DNA of 64,000 bases from Chitinophagaceae bacterium LGM1 (GCA_018604165.1 CP075895.1:2723001-2787000); one strand, 5' to 3'. Shown: positions 34,330 through 43,502, numbered from the stretch's first letter. Numbers and translations: made by a program. The notes: generated from the letters alone by a model not told the origin.

Positions 34330-35931
34330 ATGGATATTGACTGTACACACATACCATATAGCAATACGGGCAACTTCAGCGACTTGGTTACTGATTACCT
34401 CGATGCTAATACCTATTTACAATCTCTCTATCGCTATACGCCCGATGCTAACGGCATTGCGCAAGCTATCGCAGACAGGAGCAAATATCCTGTGAACCGC
34501 GCTGTATTGGTAGATGTGCTGCATAGGCAATATGCTAACCTTAACAAGCACGATAAGGTAACGGACAACATAGCCAGCCTTGCAGATGATAATACTTATA
34601 CCATCTGCACCGCACACCAGCCCAACCTGATGACGGGTTATCTGTACTTCATCTACAAAATACTACACGCCATCAAGTTGGCGGATGAACTGAATACGCT
34701 ACATACAGACAAGCATTTTGTGCCTGTGTACTATATGGGCAGCGAGGATAATGATTTAGAAGAACTGGGTACATTTCGCTACAACAACCAAAAGTATGTG
34801 TGGGATGCAGCAGGGCAAACAGGTGCGGTAGGGCGTATGCAAACGCAAAGCCTGAAACCCTTACTGGATGAGCTGTTTAAGCTATTAGGGCCGCCGGGCG
34901 AACATTGCGATGTACTGAAAGACATACTGACACAAGCCTACCTGCAACACAAAACTATTGGCGAGGCTACACAGTATCTGGTAAATGAACTATTTGGCAG
35001 ATACGGATTGGTAGTGCTGAACCCCGATGATGCAGAACTGAAAAAACAATTCATCCCCATACTGCAAGACGACCTGCAAAACCATATGGCTTATGGTATT
35101 GTAACGGATAATATTGACGTACTGGAAGAGCAATATAAAGTGCAGGCTTATCCGCGCATGATAAATCTGTTTTACCTGCGCGATGCCATTCGTGAGCGTA
35201 TAGAAAAACGCAGTGGTAAATGGAAAGTGCTGAATACAGATATTGAATGGACGGAAGAAGAACTGCTGGCAGAACTGAATGCGCACCCCGACAGGTTCAG
35301 CCCGAATGTGATACTACGTGGCTTGTTTCAGGAAAGCATATTGCCCGATGTGGCTTTTATTGGTGGTGGTGCAGAGGTGGCGTACTGGCTGGAACTGAAA
35401 GCCGTATTTGATAATTACAAAGTGTTTTATCCTGTTGTGATGCTGCGCCAGTCTGTATTGTGGATGAACAGTCAACAAAACAAATTGCGCCAACAGCTTG
35501 GCTTTAGCGTGGCAGATATTTTCAGGTCGGAGTCGTCGCTGATACGTGGATATATAAGTACGCATAGCAGCAACAACTGGCATACGGATGAAGAAGCCGC
35601 TGCCATCAAAAACATAATAGCACAACTGAAACAGAAAGCCAACGCGCTGAGCCCTACCCTGCAAGCCAGTTCCGAAGCCGCTTTTGCCAAGATGAACCAC
35701 CAACTACAGGTATTGGAAAAGAAAATGCTACGGGCCGAAAAGCGCAAGATGCAAGACCAGTTGCAACGCATCACCCGACTGAAAAACAGCATAGCCCCAA
35801 ACAATGTATTGCAGGAACGGTATGAAAATTTTATAGGTTACTATGCCGCAATGGGCAGTAGTTTTTTTGATATATTATATAAACATATAGAGCCGTTGCG
35901 CAATGAATTTTTGGTGTTAGCGGAAGTATAA
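34330..35931 (+). CDS. bshC: Bacillithiol biosynthesis cysteine-adding enzyme BshC
   Basis: Adds L-cysteine to glucosaminyl-malate in the last step of bacillithiol synthesis, a low-molecular-weight thiol used for redox buffering. 533 residues, the normal size. Diagnostic segments: CTAHQPNLMTGYLYFIYK, VPVYYMGSEDNDLEELG, and the Rossmann-like end with FIGGGAEVAYWLELK. C-terminal coiled-coil helices (about 430-500, MNHQLQVLEKKMLRAEKRK) are typical. bshA and bshB are not nearby. The start at 34330 fits MDIDCTHIPYSNTG. Confidence 0.93.
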   Translation: MDIDCTHIPYSNTGNFSDLVTDYLDANTYLQSLYRYTPDANGIAQAIADRSKYPVNRAVLVDVLHRQYANLNKHDKVTDNIASLADDNTYTICTAHQPNLMTGYLYFIYKILHAIKLADELNTLHTDKHFVPVYYMGSEDNDLEELGTFRYNNQKYVWDAAGQTGAVGRMQTQSLKPLLDELFKLLGPPGEHCDVLKDILTQAYLQHKTIGEATQYLVNELFGRYGLVVLNPDDAELKKQFIPILQDDLQNHMAYGIVTDNIDVLEEQYKVQAYPRMINLFYLRDAIRERIEKRSGKWKVLNTDIEWTEEELLAELNAHPDRFSPNVILRGLFQESILPDVAFIGGGAEVAYWLELKAVFDNYKVFYPVVMLRQSVLWMNSQQNKLRQQLGFSVADIFRSESSLIRGYISTHSSNNWHTDEEAAAIKNIIAQLKQKANALSPTLQASSEAAFAKMNHQLQVLEKKMLRAEKRKMQDQLQRITRLKNSIAPNNVLQERYENFIGYYAAMGSSFFDILYKHIEPLRNEFLVLAEV

Positions 35932-35963
35932 CACAGGCGGCACGTTTTTTGCCCTGCCTTTAA

Positions 35964-35971
35964 TACATTTG
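35964..35971 (+). promoter_or_regulatory. Possible -7 box TACATTTG before outer-membrane barrel gene
   Basis: Fits TAnnTTTG, 40 bases before the ATG at 36012. No TTTG at the normal -33 spacing. Confidence 0.35.
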
Positions 35972-36011
35972 CATCGTTAATTTTTTTAAATCCACTTTTT
36001 TATAAAAACAT

Positions 36012-36656
36012 ATGAAACGTATCAAATTATTAGCAGCCATCCTATGTATGCCAATGCTCTGCATGGCGCAACCAGGGGCAGGTGTTGTTGACAAAGTATT
36101 GCCAGTAAAAATAGACTTGGGGATAAAAGTAGGCGCCAACTTTGCAAACCTCGATGGTAAGGAATGGGAAAGTGGCTACAAGCCGGGTATTGTAGGTGGT
36201 ATCTTCGGTGGTATCAGCCGTAAGAAAGTAGGTGCTACTGCCGAAGTGCTGATAAGCAGTGTACGCTACACAGGTAAAGGCGTTGACTTTTATAAAGCCA
36301 ATTCGTCGAAATACAATAATGCTTCAGACAGTGCCAAGAAAGGCGACTTTGCTGTAACGTATGTGCACATTCCTATATTGTTCAACTACAAAATAGGTGG
36401 GCCGTTGTGGTTGCAGGCAGGGCCTATGTATAGTGGTGTACTGAGTGTAAATGACAAAGACAATCTGCTGAAAAGCACAGCTGGATTATTGAAAAGCGGC
36501 GATGTGTCGGGCGTGTTGGGTTTGCAACTCAACTTCAGTAAGTTGCGTGCCAATGCGCGTTATATCATCGGCCTGTCAGACATGAGTGCATCATCTATTG
36601 GCAATAGCTGGCGTACACGTACTGTACAGCTAACGCTGGGGTATAGCTTTTTGTAG
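36012..36656 (+). CDS. PorT-like outer-membrane beta-barrel protein
   Basis: 214 residues. Signal peptide ending CMAQ (1-19). The mature part alternates short amphipathic strands (LGIKVGANFANLDG, PGIVGGIFGGIS, VTYVHIPILFNYKIG, LQAGPMYSGVLSV, VQLTLGYSFL), closing in an aromatic residue, the pattern of eight-stranded PorT/OmpW-like barrels. Specific role unknown. Followed by a terminator. Confidence 0.82.
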   Translation: MKRIKLLAAILCMPMLCMAQPGAGVVDKVLPVKIDLGIKVGANFANLDGKEWESGYKPGIVGGIFGGISRKKVGATAEVLISSVRYTGKGVDFYKANSSKYNNASDSAKKGDFAVTYVHIPILFNYKIGGPLWLQAGPMYSGVLSVNDKDNLLKSTAGLLKSGDVSGVLGLQLNFSKLRANARYIIGLSDMSASSIGNSWRTRTVQLTLGYSFL

Positions 36657-36678
36657 TTTTTGTATAAACAATATTTGA

Positions 36679-36704
36679 GGGCGGTTTTGTACCGCCCTTT
36701 TTTT
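36679..36704 (+). terminator. Intrinsic terminator after barrel gene
   Basis: GGGCGGT/ACCGCCC stem with a five-base loop and an eight-T run. Confidence 0.88.
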
Positions 36705-36774
36705 TGTGGGTGGTTAGCGTGCGGTGGGTATATAAAATAAGCAAAATGCATTGCAGAACAGATTGAACAGTGGA

Positions 36775-37197
36775 TTATTTAAAAAAACCATCGCCATTTT
36801 TATACATAGCAGCTATCATGGTAACAAAAGTTGATAGGAAATACGCTGTAAGAACAATAACCAGTTGATGTATTTTTCTAAAGGGATCTTTCTTTTCATC
36901 ATACTTATTCACAATTCGTTCACCTCTGCCTTTAAACGAATAATATTTCCAAACAACAAATAATAAAATAATAGCAACAACTGTTTTGTATTTAACTATT
37001 GATTCAGAGAAGTCTTTATTAAAAGTACTATTAGGGCTAATATATCCCTCAACTAAAAAAGACAGTGCTGCTACATTTAGGAATGCACACAATACAACTA
37101 TAAGTGTAGCAAAAAAAACAGGTGTATCTTCCCATTTTTCAGACTTCTTAGCTAACTGGTAAGCTTTATAAAACAAATAATCATAAATGACCATCAC
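36775..37197 (-). CDS. Hypothetical membrane protein
   Basis: 140 residues with three hydrophobic segments: TPVFFATLIVVLCAFLNVAAL (about 25-46), YKTVVAIILLFVVWKYY (about 68-85) and HQLVIVLTAYFLSTFVTMI (about 108-127), separated by charged loops. No family recognised. AT-rich relative to its neighbours, which may mean recent acquisition. Stands alone between a terminator and a small lipoprotein gene on the same strand. Two adjacent ATG codons leave the start open. Confidence 0.65.
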   Translation of the reverse strand: MMVIYDYLFYKAYQLAKKSEKWEDTPVFFATLIVVLCAFLNVAALSFLVEGYISPNSTFNKDFSESIVKYKTVVAIILLFVVWKYYSFKGRGERIVNKYDEKKDPFRKIHQLVIVLTAYFLSTFVTMIAAMYKNGDGFFK

Positions 37198-37267
37198 CCT
37201 TAAAATCGAAAAGTAAAGGTTATTACAAACGTTTTATGTTGTGTTTGAAACACCCAAAAACAACAAT

Positions 37268-37296
37268 AGGATGACAAGTCATAGAATTGTCATCCT
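37268..37296 (-). terminator. Hairpin after small lipoprotein gene
   Basis: Nine-base stem AGGATGACA/TGTCATCCT, 25 bases beyond the small lipoprotein's stop on the minus strand; the T-rich tail is weak. Confidence 0.5.
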
Positions 37297-37321
37297 TTGC
37301 AGAAACATCTTAAAAAGGTAT

Positions 37322-37456
37322 TTACTTAGATAGCGATATGCTCAATTTGTTGGGGCAGCCATATTTTTTGCTGTTGCCATTGCACGACGCCAACATCACC
37401 ACAGCTATTACAGCTATTGCAGGTACTACACGACGCAGGATAGATACTAATTGCAT
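37322..37456 (-). CDS. 44-residue small lipoprotein
   Basis: A short gene easily missed: ATG at 37456 preceded by an AAGAAG-like ribosome site. The product has an N-terminal positive patch (ILRR), a hydrophobic run of ten or so residues, a lipobox VMLASCN with the cysteine at residue 25, and a tail of 19 residues containing KKYGCPNKL. Tiny lipoproteins with a YGCP motif occur widely in Bacteroidota, function unknown. It diverges from mpl, and their control regions share an 80-bp gap. Confidence 0.7.
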   Translation of the reverse strand: MQLVSILRRVVPAIAVIAVVMLASCNGNSKKYGCPNKLSISLSK

Positions 37457-37499
37457 AATCAATCTTCTTAATTAAATAGTATTAGTTAAAAGGGTAATT

Positions 37500-37507
37500 T
37501 ACATTTG
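37500..37507 (+). promoter_or_regulatory. Possible -7 box TACATTTG for mpl
   Basis: Matches TAnnTTTG, 29 bases before the mpl ATG. No matching -33 TTTG at the usual distance. Confidence 0.4.
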
Positions 37508-37536
37508 TACTTCCTACGAAGATAATTAATTTTTTA

Positions 37537-38901
37537 ATGAAAAACATACATTTTATTGCCATAGGCGGGGCGGTTATGCACCAACTGGCATTGGCACTCC
37601 TCAGGCAGGGAAATACCGTAACAGGCAGCGATGATGAGATAAACGACCCTGCAAAAAGCAACCTGGCCTCTGCAGGCATATTACCCGCCACGTATGGCTG
37701 GTACCCCGAAAAAATTACTAAAGAGCTGGATGCCATAGTATTAGGTATGCATGCCAAAGCTGATAATCCCGAACTACTGGCAGCACAGGCATTGGGCATC
37801 CCCACATATTCTTTCCCCGAATATGTGTATGAGGTGAGCAAAAACAAAAAGCGTGTTGTGATAGCGGGCAGCCATGGCAAAACCACCATCACCAGTATGG
37901 TGATGCACATACTGAAGAAGCAAGATATAGATTTCGACTATCTGGTTGGTGCAAAAGTGGCAGGGTTTGAGCAGTCTGTGCGATTGAGCGATGCGCCCAT
38001 TATTGTGTTAGAGGGCGATGAATACCCCGCATCGGTAATAGAAAAAAGACCGAAGATATTTTTCTACCATCCGCACATCAGCGTACTCAGTGGTATAGCT
38101 TGGGACCATATTAATGTATTTCCTACCTACGATATTTACCGCAATCAGTTTGAGCAATATTTAGAGGGTTTGGAAAATGGCACACCCGTGTATTACAATA
38201 ATGAAGACACGGAAGTACAACGCGTGATAGATAGCAGTGCCAACCATTTAGACGCTGAGCCTTATAATATGCCTGCGTTCCATTACGAAGATGGTATAGC
38301 GGTGCTGGATACCGAATATGGTGCCGTGCCAGTATCTGTCTTCGGGCGGCACAACTTGCTGAATATGCAGGCAGCTATAGCGCTGTGTGTAGAGTTGGGT
38401 GTGAGCAAAGAGGATTGCTACAAAGCCATTGCCGACTTCAGCGGTGCGGCGCGCAGGCTGGAAAAACTGTTCCAAAACGACAAGCTGGTTGCCTACCGCG
38501 ATTTTGCACATGCACCATCGAAACTGAAAGCCACGTTGGACGCTGTACGTGAAGGCTACCCTACACACAAATTGATAGCCTGTTTTGAATTGCATACCTA
38601 CAGTAGCCTCAACGCGCAGTTCCTGAGCGAGTATGCACATAGTATAGATTCGGCAGATGATGCGGTAGTGTACTTCAGTCACCATGCACTGCAACTAAAA
38701 GGCTTGCCAACACTCGATACCGCAACTGTAAAGCAGTATTTTGAAAGGGAAGACCTTGCGGTGATTGATAATAAAGAGTCATTGCAACAACATATCAGCT
38801 CGCTACTCAACCAAAGCAGCCAACCTACCTGTCTGTTATTGATGAGTTCGGGCACTTTTGATGGAATTGACTGGAATGGCGTATGTTCGCAGCAAAATTG
38901 A
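37537..38901 (+). CDS. mpl: UDP-N-acetylmuramate:L-Ala-gamma-D-Glu-meso-DAP ligase (Mpl)
   Basis: Peptidoglycan recycling enzyme that joins the released tripeptide to UDP-MurNAc. Mur-ligase architecture: N-terminal Rossmann domain (IHFIAIGGAVMHQLAL), ATP-binding P-loop VVIAGSHGKTTITSM (about residue 108), central ligase domain (LEGDEYPAS, SVLSGIAWDHINVFPTY) and C-terminal domain with YRDFAHAPSKL. Mpl rather than MurC is indicated by IAIGGAVMH and by the EGDEYPAS segment. 454 residues is usual. Followed by an exonuclease gene after 10 bases, probably one operon. Confidence 0.92.
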   Translation: MKNIHFIAIGGAVMHQLALALLRQGNTVTGSDDEINDPAKSNLASAGILPATYGWYPEKITKELDAIVLGMHAKADNPELLAAQALGIPTYSFPEYVYEVSKNKKRVVIAGSHGKTTITSMVMHILKKQDIDFDYLVGAKVAGFEQSVRLSDAPIIVLEGDEYPASVIEKRPKIFFYHPHISVLSGIAWDHINVFPTYDIYRNQFEQYLEGLENGTPVYYNNEDTEVQRVIDSSANHLDAEPYNMPAFHYEDGIAVLDTEYGAVPVSVFGRHNLLNMQAAIALCVELGVSKEDCYKAIADFSGAARRLEKLFQNDKLVAYRDFAHAPSKLKATLDAVREGYPTHKLIACFELHTYSSLNAQFLSEYAHSIDSADDAVVYFSHHALQLKGLPTLDTATVKQYFEREDLAVIDNKESLQQHISSLLNQSSQPTCLLLMSSGTFDGIDWNGVCSQQN

Positions 38902-38911
38902 TACCTGCAGG

Positions 38912-39691
38912 ATGGCACAGCTTAGCTTAAAAAGACCAATTATATTTTTCGACCTGGAAACGACAGGCACAGAGCATGGTAAAGACCGCATCATAGAGCT
39001 GGCACTGATAAAAGTAAACCCTGACGGTACAAGGGCTAAGTATGTGAAACGCGTGAACCCCACCATACCCATACCCCCAGACTCTACCGCTATACATGGC
39101 ATAAAAGACGAAGACGTAAAAGATGCGCCATCTTTTAAGCATATAGCACACGATTTATATAATTGGATGAAAGGTTGCGATTTGGGTGGGTACAATTCCA
39201 ACAAATTCGACATACCGATGCTGGCAGAAGAATTTTTGCGTGTAGGCATCAATGTTGACTTTACGGAGCGCAACATGATAGATGCACAGCAGATATTCTT
39301 TAAAATGGAAGCACGTACACTGGCAGCCGCCTATGCTTTTTATTGCGGCAAGCAGTTGGAAAACGCGCACAGTGCAGAGGCCGATGTAGAAGCAACGATA
39401 GAAGTACTGGAATCGCAATTGGATAGGTACGAACAATTGGGTACTGATGTAAAACAACTGCACGAGTTCAGCAATGCAGAGCCGATGGTGGACTATGCCC
39501 GCCGTATGGTGATGAAAGATGGCGAACCGATATTCAACTTTGGTAAGTATAAGGGGCAGAAAGTGGAAGAGGTCTTCAAACGCGAGCCACAATACTACGA
39601 CTGGATGATGCAGGCCGATTTTCCGCTGCATACCAAACAAAAAATATCGGAGATATTGAACAATATGAAGCTGCGAAAGCCCAAAGCATAA
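38912..39691 (+). CDS. DnaQ-like DEDDh 3'-5' exonuclease
   Basis: 259 residues from the chosen start. Exonuclease motifs: FFDLETTGTEHGKDRIIE (ExoI, Asp and Glu), GGYNSNKFDIPML (ExoII Asp) and HSAEADVEAT (ExoIII, His and Asp), giving a DEDDh active site. After about residue 195 comes a small extra domain (FNFGKYKGQKVEEV) typical of this Bacteroidota group. Likely DNA repair or RNA processing; not the polymerase epsilon subunit with certainty. A start at 38858 would overlap mpl; the ATG at 38912 gives MAQLSLKRPIIFFDLET with the motif at the expected N-terminal position. Confidence 0.87.
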   Translation: MAQLSLKRPIIFFDLETTGTEHGKDRIIELALIKVNPDGTRAKYVKRVNPTIPIPPDSTAIHGIKDEDVKDAPSFKHIAHDLYNWMKGCDLGGYNSNKFDIPMLAEEFLRVGINVDFTERNMIDAQQIFFKMEARTLAAAYAFYCGKQLENAHSAEADVEATIEVLESQLDRYEQLGTDVKQLHEFSNAEPMVDYARRMVMKDGEPIFNFGKYKGQKVEEVFKREPQYYDWMMQADFPLHTKQKISEILNNMKLRKPKA

Positions 39692-39764
39692 ACTTTAGAC
39701 ATTTATTTAACAGATAGGTAGCCATTATTTACTATTTTAGCCCCTTTAATTTTCGCCCCAAAAT

Positions 39765-40472
39765 TTGGACAAACTCGTTATCATACCAACCTACAACGAA
39801 AAGGAGAATATTGAACGTATCATCCTGAAGGTACTTTCTTTGCCCGGTAGTTTTCATATACTGATAGTAGATGATGGCTCGCCCGATGGTACCGGAGCTA
39901 TCGTAAAAGGTTTGCAGCAAAGCTATCCAGAGCAGGTACACCTGCTGGAACGTAGTGGTAAACTTGGCCTGGGAACTGCCTATATAGCAGGCTTCAAATG
40001 GGCACTTGACAGGGGCTATCAATACATCTTCGAGATGGATGCCGACTTCTCTCACAACCCCGAAGATTTGATACGCCTGCACCATGCTTGCAGCAATGGA
40101 GCAGATGTGGCAGTAGGTTCTCGCTACGTACCGGGCGGCAAAGTTGTCAATTGGCCTTGGGACAGGATATTCATATCAAAAGGCGGTGCGCTCTATACAA
40201 GGCTCATTACGTTTATGCCTGTGAAAGACCCCACAGCAGGTTTTGTATGCTATCGCGCTAAAGTATTGCAGACCATACCTTTAGATAAAGTACAGTTTGT
40301 AGGCTATGCCTTTCAGATAGAAATGAAATACCGTGCTTGGAAGCTGGGCTTTAAGATAGAAGAGGTCCCCATCACATTCATTGACCGAACGGAAGGCCAA
40401 TCGAAAATGAGTAGCGGCATAGTACAAGAGGCTATGTATGGTGTATGGAAAATGCGTAGAGAGCTTTCTTAA
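39765..40472 (+). CDS. Dolichol-phosphate-mannose-synthase-like glycosyltransferase (GT2)
   Basis: 235-residue cytoplasmic or membrane-associated family 2 glycosyltransferase, transferring a sugar from a nucleotide donor to polyprenyl phosphate. Motifs: LVIIPTYNEKENI, ILIVDDGSPDGTG, MDADFSHNPEDL (DxD metal site) and PTAGFVCYRAKV. No C-terminal spans follow, so it is the short, soluble Dpm1 form. The start is a TTG at 39765 (giving MDKLVIIPTYNE); no ATG exists in this position. Role in glycoprotein or polysaccharide synthesis is inferred. Confidence 0.9.
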   Translation: MDKLVIIPTYNEKENIERIILKVLSLPGSFHILIVDDGSPDGTGAIVKGLQQSYPEQVHLLERSGKLGLGTAYIAGFKWALDRGYQYIFEMDADFSHNPEDLIRLHHACSNGADVAVGSRYVPGGKVVNWPWDRIFISKGGALYTRLITFMPVKDPTAGFVCYRAKVLQTIPLDKVQFVGYAFQIEMKYRAWKLGFKIEEVPITFIDRTEGQSKMSSGIVQEAMYGVWKMRRELS

Positions 40473-40521
40473 CGCTTGTACGCAAGCATCACAACATTTG
40501 TTCTTTACCAACACAATATTG

Positions 40522-42042
40522 TTAGTTTCTGAAAAGAAACTTTTCAATATCCTTTCTGTGCATGTAGCTGCAACGGTAAGGTAACAGCGGAACTCTCTTG
40601 TTATTCTCGGTTGTGTAAGGTACTGCTTCCCATATTTTTTGTTTTTCTTTATCTATAAGCAGCAACAGGTTTAATGTACCTGCATTTACCAATACACAGT
40701 CGTCATCCAGTATAGATATACTGCCCCCGCGAACACTTAATTGAAAAGCTTTTTTATCTTCTAACAACCGCAACCCTACGTCCCAGTTTTTTATAAGGTC
40801 GTTATTAGCACCTGGCGGCTGTTTATATTTTACAATGTGTGATGTCAGGTAGCCTTGAGCATCTAACTGTGATGCAGATACCGGCAAAAAATCATTGTGA
40901 TTATTATTGTATAGGTATAGTTCATTCGTTCTGGGGTTTACACGACAAGCATGTTGCCCGTAAAAATAATTTTGATTGCCTTTCTTCCCATATGTATTCA
41001 ACACCTCTCCACCCGGGTAGCTTATTTTTAATATGCGGTTTGTGCTTTTGTAACTTACATATATTAGTTTGTGTACTTCATCAAAGTCGAAACCATTCAG
41101 GTAGGGGTTACCATCAAATGGCTTAGTAAGCATATTTTTAGGCCAAAAGAAATCTTCGTCATTGTAGTGTTCTGCTGTTTTCCACAACCATACCACATTG
41201 CCCGATTTATCATATTCTATAAGTGTACCACATGTAAACTGTTTATAGTAGCTACCATCATCACCTTGTATTACAGACGCATCCCCATCTGCAAAATAAT
41301 CGCTTACCGCACCGGGTATTCGTTTTTTTACTAATTCTGCACCCGCCACCATATAATGACCATTACTTAATTTGGTAAATTCATGATGGTAGCCTTCTGT
41401 CTTAAGACCACTCACCTTACCGTCATCAGGCGCTTTCCATACTATCTTTCCGTTATAATCTACTTCTATTGCCTGATCTTGTATTAGCATCGTAAACGTA
41501 CCATCAGCAGTGGCTTTAAAGTCACGGACATTAATATCACGCTTTTTTATTTCAGGTATATCAGGCATATACCATATTGGTTTGCCTTTCATATCATATA
41601 TGACTAACGACCTGTCTATCAATACCAGCAAATCTTTATGGTCTGTAGCTTGCTTAACGATTATCAGCCCGTTTTGTGTTGTATCGGCATACGGTAGCAT
41701 ACCCGTACTGAAATGATAAAATCCTGAATTGCCTGCTACTCTCCCTGATTTGTCTCTGTACACTACACGCCAGGTATATGATTTGCCCCAAAATGGCACT
41801 TCTTCTATGTCTTGAGGTCGGTCTGTTGTTTGTTCTATGAAAATTCCTTTTACGAAATCTTGCAGGTTTGAAGTGTTACCGTAAGCTACCTGAAATATAT
41901 ATGCAGATGCATTAGTATTTACAGGTACTGACAATCCAACTATACGATAGTTTAGAATAGCATTCTCGTAAGGCATTATTTGCCCATACGATGATAATGT
42001 AAATAGCGATAGCAACAGTATTACTCCTATGGATTTCACCAT
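40522..42042 (-). CDS. Arylsulfotransferase (ASST)-like beta-propeller protein
   Basis: 506 residues with signal peptide ending SSYGQ (about 21). Propeller-type body with the ASST-family landmarks YHHEFTKLSNGHYMVAG, GFDFDEVHKLIYVSYKSTNRI and FYGQHACRVNPRTNELYLYNNN, which supply the histidines of the aryl-sulfate sulfotransferase active site. An N-terminal FnIII-like portion (about 30-110) precedes it. Known members transfer sulfate between phenols in the periplasm; activity here is inferred and unproven. Neighbours give no pathway. Confidence 0.78.
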   Translation of the reverse strand: MVKSIGVILLLSLFTLSSYGQIMPYENAILNYRIVGLSVPVNTNASAYIFQVAYGNTSNLQDFVKGIFIEQTTDRPQDIEEVPFWGKSYTWRVVYRDKSGRVAGNSGFYHFSTGMLPYADTTQNGLIIVKQATDHKDLLVLIDRSLVIYDMKGKPIWYMPDIPEIKKRDINVRDFKATADGTFTMLIQDQAIEVDYNGKIVWKAPDDGKVSGLKTEGYHHEFTKLSNGHYMVAGAELVKKRIPGAVSDYFADGDASVIQGDDGSYYKQFTCGTLIEYDKSGNVVWLWKTAEHYNDEDFFWPKNMLTKPFDGNPYLNGFDFDEVHKLIYVSYKSTNRILKISYPGGEVLNTYGKKGNQNYFYGQHACRVNPRTNELYLYNNNHNDFLPVSASQLDAQGYLTSHIVKYKQPPGANNDLIKNWDVGLRLLEDKKAFQLSVRGGSISILDDDCVLVNAGTLNLLLLIDKEKQKIWEAVPYTTENNKRVPLLPYRCSYMHRKDIEKFLFRN

Positions 42043-42240
42043 ATTAAATTAAAGAAAGATTAAAAAATCATTAAGGAGTAATTAAAACAGAGATTAAATA
42101 GCAATTAAATTTACAATATAGTTTGGCAATACATAGATTTTGAAGCAAATATTTTGTTTAATATCCGCATTATAAAGATTACTACAACTTTGACAAAAAT
42201 TAACTACCTGATATTTGTCTGCATGAGAATATTAAAATAA

Positions 42241-42271
42241 AAAAGGAGAAAAGCTATGCTTTTCTCCTTTT
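42241..42271 (-). terminator. Intrinsic terminator after rplI
   Basis: Fourteen-base stem AAAAGGAGAAAAGC/GCTTTTCTCCTTTT with loop TAT on the plus strand; on the minus strand it follows the rplI stop by about 20 bases. Confidence 0.88.
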
Positions 42272-42292
42272 GATAAATATTAGTTGCTTAGC

Positions 42293-42739
42293 TTATTCGC
42301 CTGCTACTTCAAATTCTACTTCCAGTACAGTGTCTTTACCAAAGTCTATCTGTGCTTTGTAAGTACCTGCTTCTTTCACATCGTCAACGATAGAAATACG
42401 GCGGCGGTCTATTTCATATCCTTTCTGCTCGCGGATGGCGCGTGCCAGTTGGATAGATGTTACCGAACCAAAGATTTTACCGTTAGTACCCAGCTTTGCA
42501 CCTAATTTAACAGGGCTGGCTTTCAGTACTTTGGTTACATCAGCAATTTCAGCCATCAGCTTCGCTTCGCGCTTAGCCATTTGCTTTTGGCGCTCCTGCA
42601 TAATTTTCAGGTTGCTGCCACTAGCCTCGATAGCATATTTCTGAGGTATTAGGTAGTTGCGGGCATATCCCGGCCTTACTTCTACCAGCTCATGGGCACT
42701 GCCCAGGTTGTCTACGTCTTTTATTAATATTACTTGCAT
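42293..42739 (-). CDS. rplI: 50S ribosomal protein L9
   Basis: 148 residues. Structural protein of the large ribosomal subunit that binds 23S rRNA domain V. The conserved MQVILIKDVDNLGSAHELVEV and GYARNYLIPQKYA (N-terminal domain), a long linking helix (ERQKQMAKREAKLMAEI) and a C-terminal domain with VTSIQLARAI identify it. Last gene of the S6-S18-L9 operon, ends at a terminator. Confidence 0.97.
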   Translation of the reverse strand: MQVILIKDVDNLGSAHELVEVRPGYARNYLIPQKYAIEASGSNLKIMQERQKQMAKREAKLMAEIADVTKVLKASPVKLGAKLGTNGKIFGSVTSIQLARAIREQKGYEIDRRRISIVDDVKEAGTYKAQIDFGKDTVLEVEFEVAGE

Positions 42740-42751
42740 GACTTAACTATC

Positions 42752-43018
42752 TTATTTTAAAAGGTCAGTAACATAAGGCATCAGAGACATCTGACGAGCC
42801 TTTTTAACAGCGTGTGCTACTTTACGCTGAAATTTCAGCGAGTTGCCGGTAATACGGCGAGGCAGCATTTTGCCTTGTTCGTTTACAAATTTTTTCAGGA
42901 ACTCCGCATCTTTGTAGTCGATGTACTTAATGCCCATCTTCTTGAAGCGGCAGTATTTTTTCTGGCGTTTTTCTACGCGTGTAGAAGTCAGAAATTTAAT
43001 ATCGTTTTGCTTTGCCAT
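42752..43018 (-). CDS. rpsR: 30S ribosomal protein S18
   Basis: 88 residues. Small-subunit protein that binds 16S rRNA as a pair with S6. The family core [36 protein letters not shown] and [17 protein letters not shown] is complete. 12 bases before rplI and 25 after rpsF, so all three are co-transcribed. Confidence 0.97.
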   Translation of the reverse strand: MAKQNDIKFLTSTRVEKRQKKYCRFKKMGIKYIDYKDAEFLKKFVNEQGKMLPRRITGNSLKFQRKVAHAVKKARQMSLMPYVTDLLK

Positions 43019-43043
43019 TGTTCAAAGTTTTTTAAAATGATGA

Positions 43044-43403
43044 TTAAGCGTTAGCTGTTTCAGCTACTTTATTGCGCTTTCTTGCATTGTAAGCCACAGC
43101 ATATTTGTCAAGACGGGTAATCATCTGACGCATGATGGTTTCATCACGGTTGATTTGGATTTCCAGCTTGCTGTTTACGTCTGTAGGCGCTTTGTACTCA
43201 AGCACGTAGTAAAGACCAGTGGTTTTTTTGTCGATGGGGTAAGCGAGTGAACGTAATCCCCATGCATCCTGGTGAACGATTTCGCCACCATTTTCTTTAA
43301 TGAAGTCCGCGAACTTCTTCTGAGCCGCTTTGAACTCATCCTCTGCCAATACAGGCGTAAAGATGACCATCAGCTCGTAGCTTTGAAGGTTTTGTGTTGC
43401 CAT
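43044..43403 (-). CDS. rpsF: 30S ribosomal protein S6
   Basis: 119 residues. Ferredoxin-like fold: YELMVIFTPVLAEDEF, GLRSLAYPIDKKTTGLYYVLEY and INRDETIMRQMITRLDKYA. First gene of rpsF-rpsR-rplI; unlike Proteobacteria, no priB or ssb gene lies inside. The upstream region holds a strong Bacteroidota promoter and a structured leader. Confidence 0.97.
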   Translation of the reverse strand: MATQNLQSYELMVIFTPVLAEDEFKAAQKKFADFIKENGGEIVHQDAWGLRSLAYPIDKKTTGLYYVLEYKAPTDVNSKLEIQINRDETIMRQMITRLDKYAVAYNARKRNKVAETANA

Positions 43404-43430
43404 AAAAACTTTAAATAGTTAAACAATAAT

Positions 43431-43498
43431 CCCAATCATCCGGCAAACAACGTTGGATACTTTCACCATAAGGCTCAAGCAGCCGGATAAATTTTGGG
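43431..43498 (-). ncRNA. Structured 5' leader of rpsF (candidate S6:S18-responsive leader)
   Basis: In the transcript, CCCAA pairs with UUGGG and AUCCGGC with GCCGGAU, separated by an asymmetric internal loop, giving a stem that begins almost at the predicted transcription start. S6:S18 complexes are known to bind a CCG-containing bulged stem in rpsF leaders of many bacteria; the assignment to that class is inference from position and general shape, not a covariance match. Confidence 0.5.
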
Positions 43499-43502
43499 AC
43501 TG

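Noticed and set aside
39155-39640. 161-aa antisense ORF over the DEDDh exonuclease
   Set aside because: Shadow of a gene whose DEDDh motifs are complete on the plus strand.
42043-42240. Gene or RNA in the AT-rich gap between the ASST-like gene and rplI
   Set aside because: No open frame or stable structure beyond the rplI terminator; AT-rich sequence without recognisable signals.
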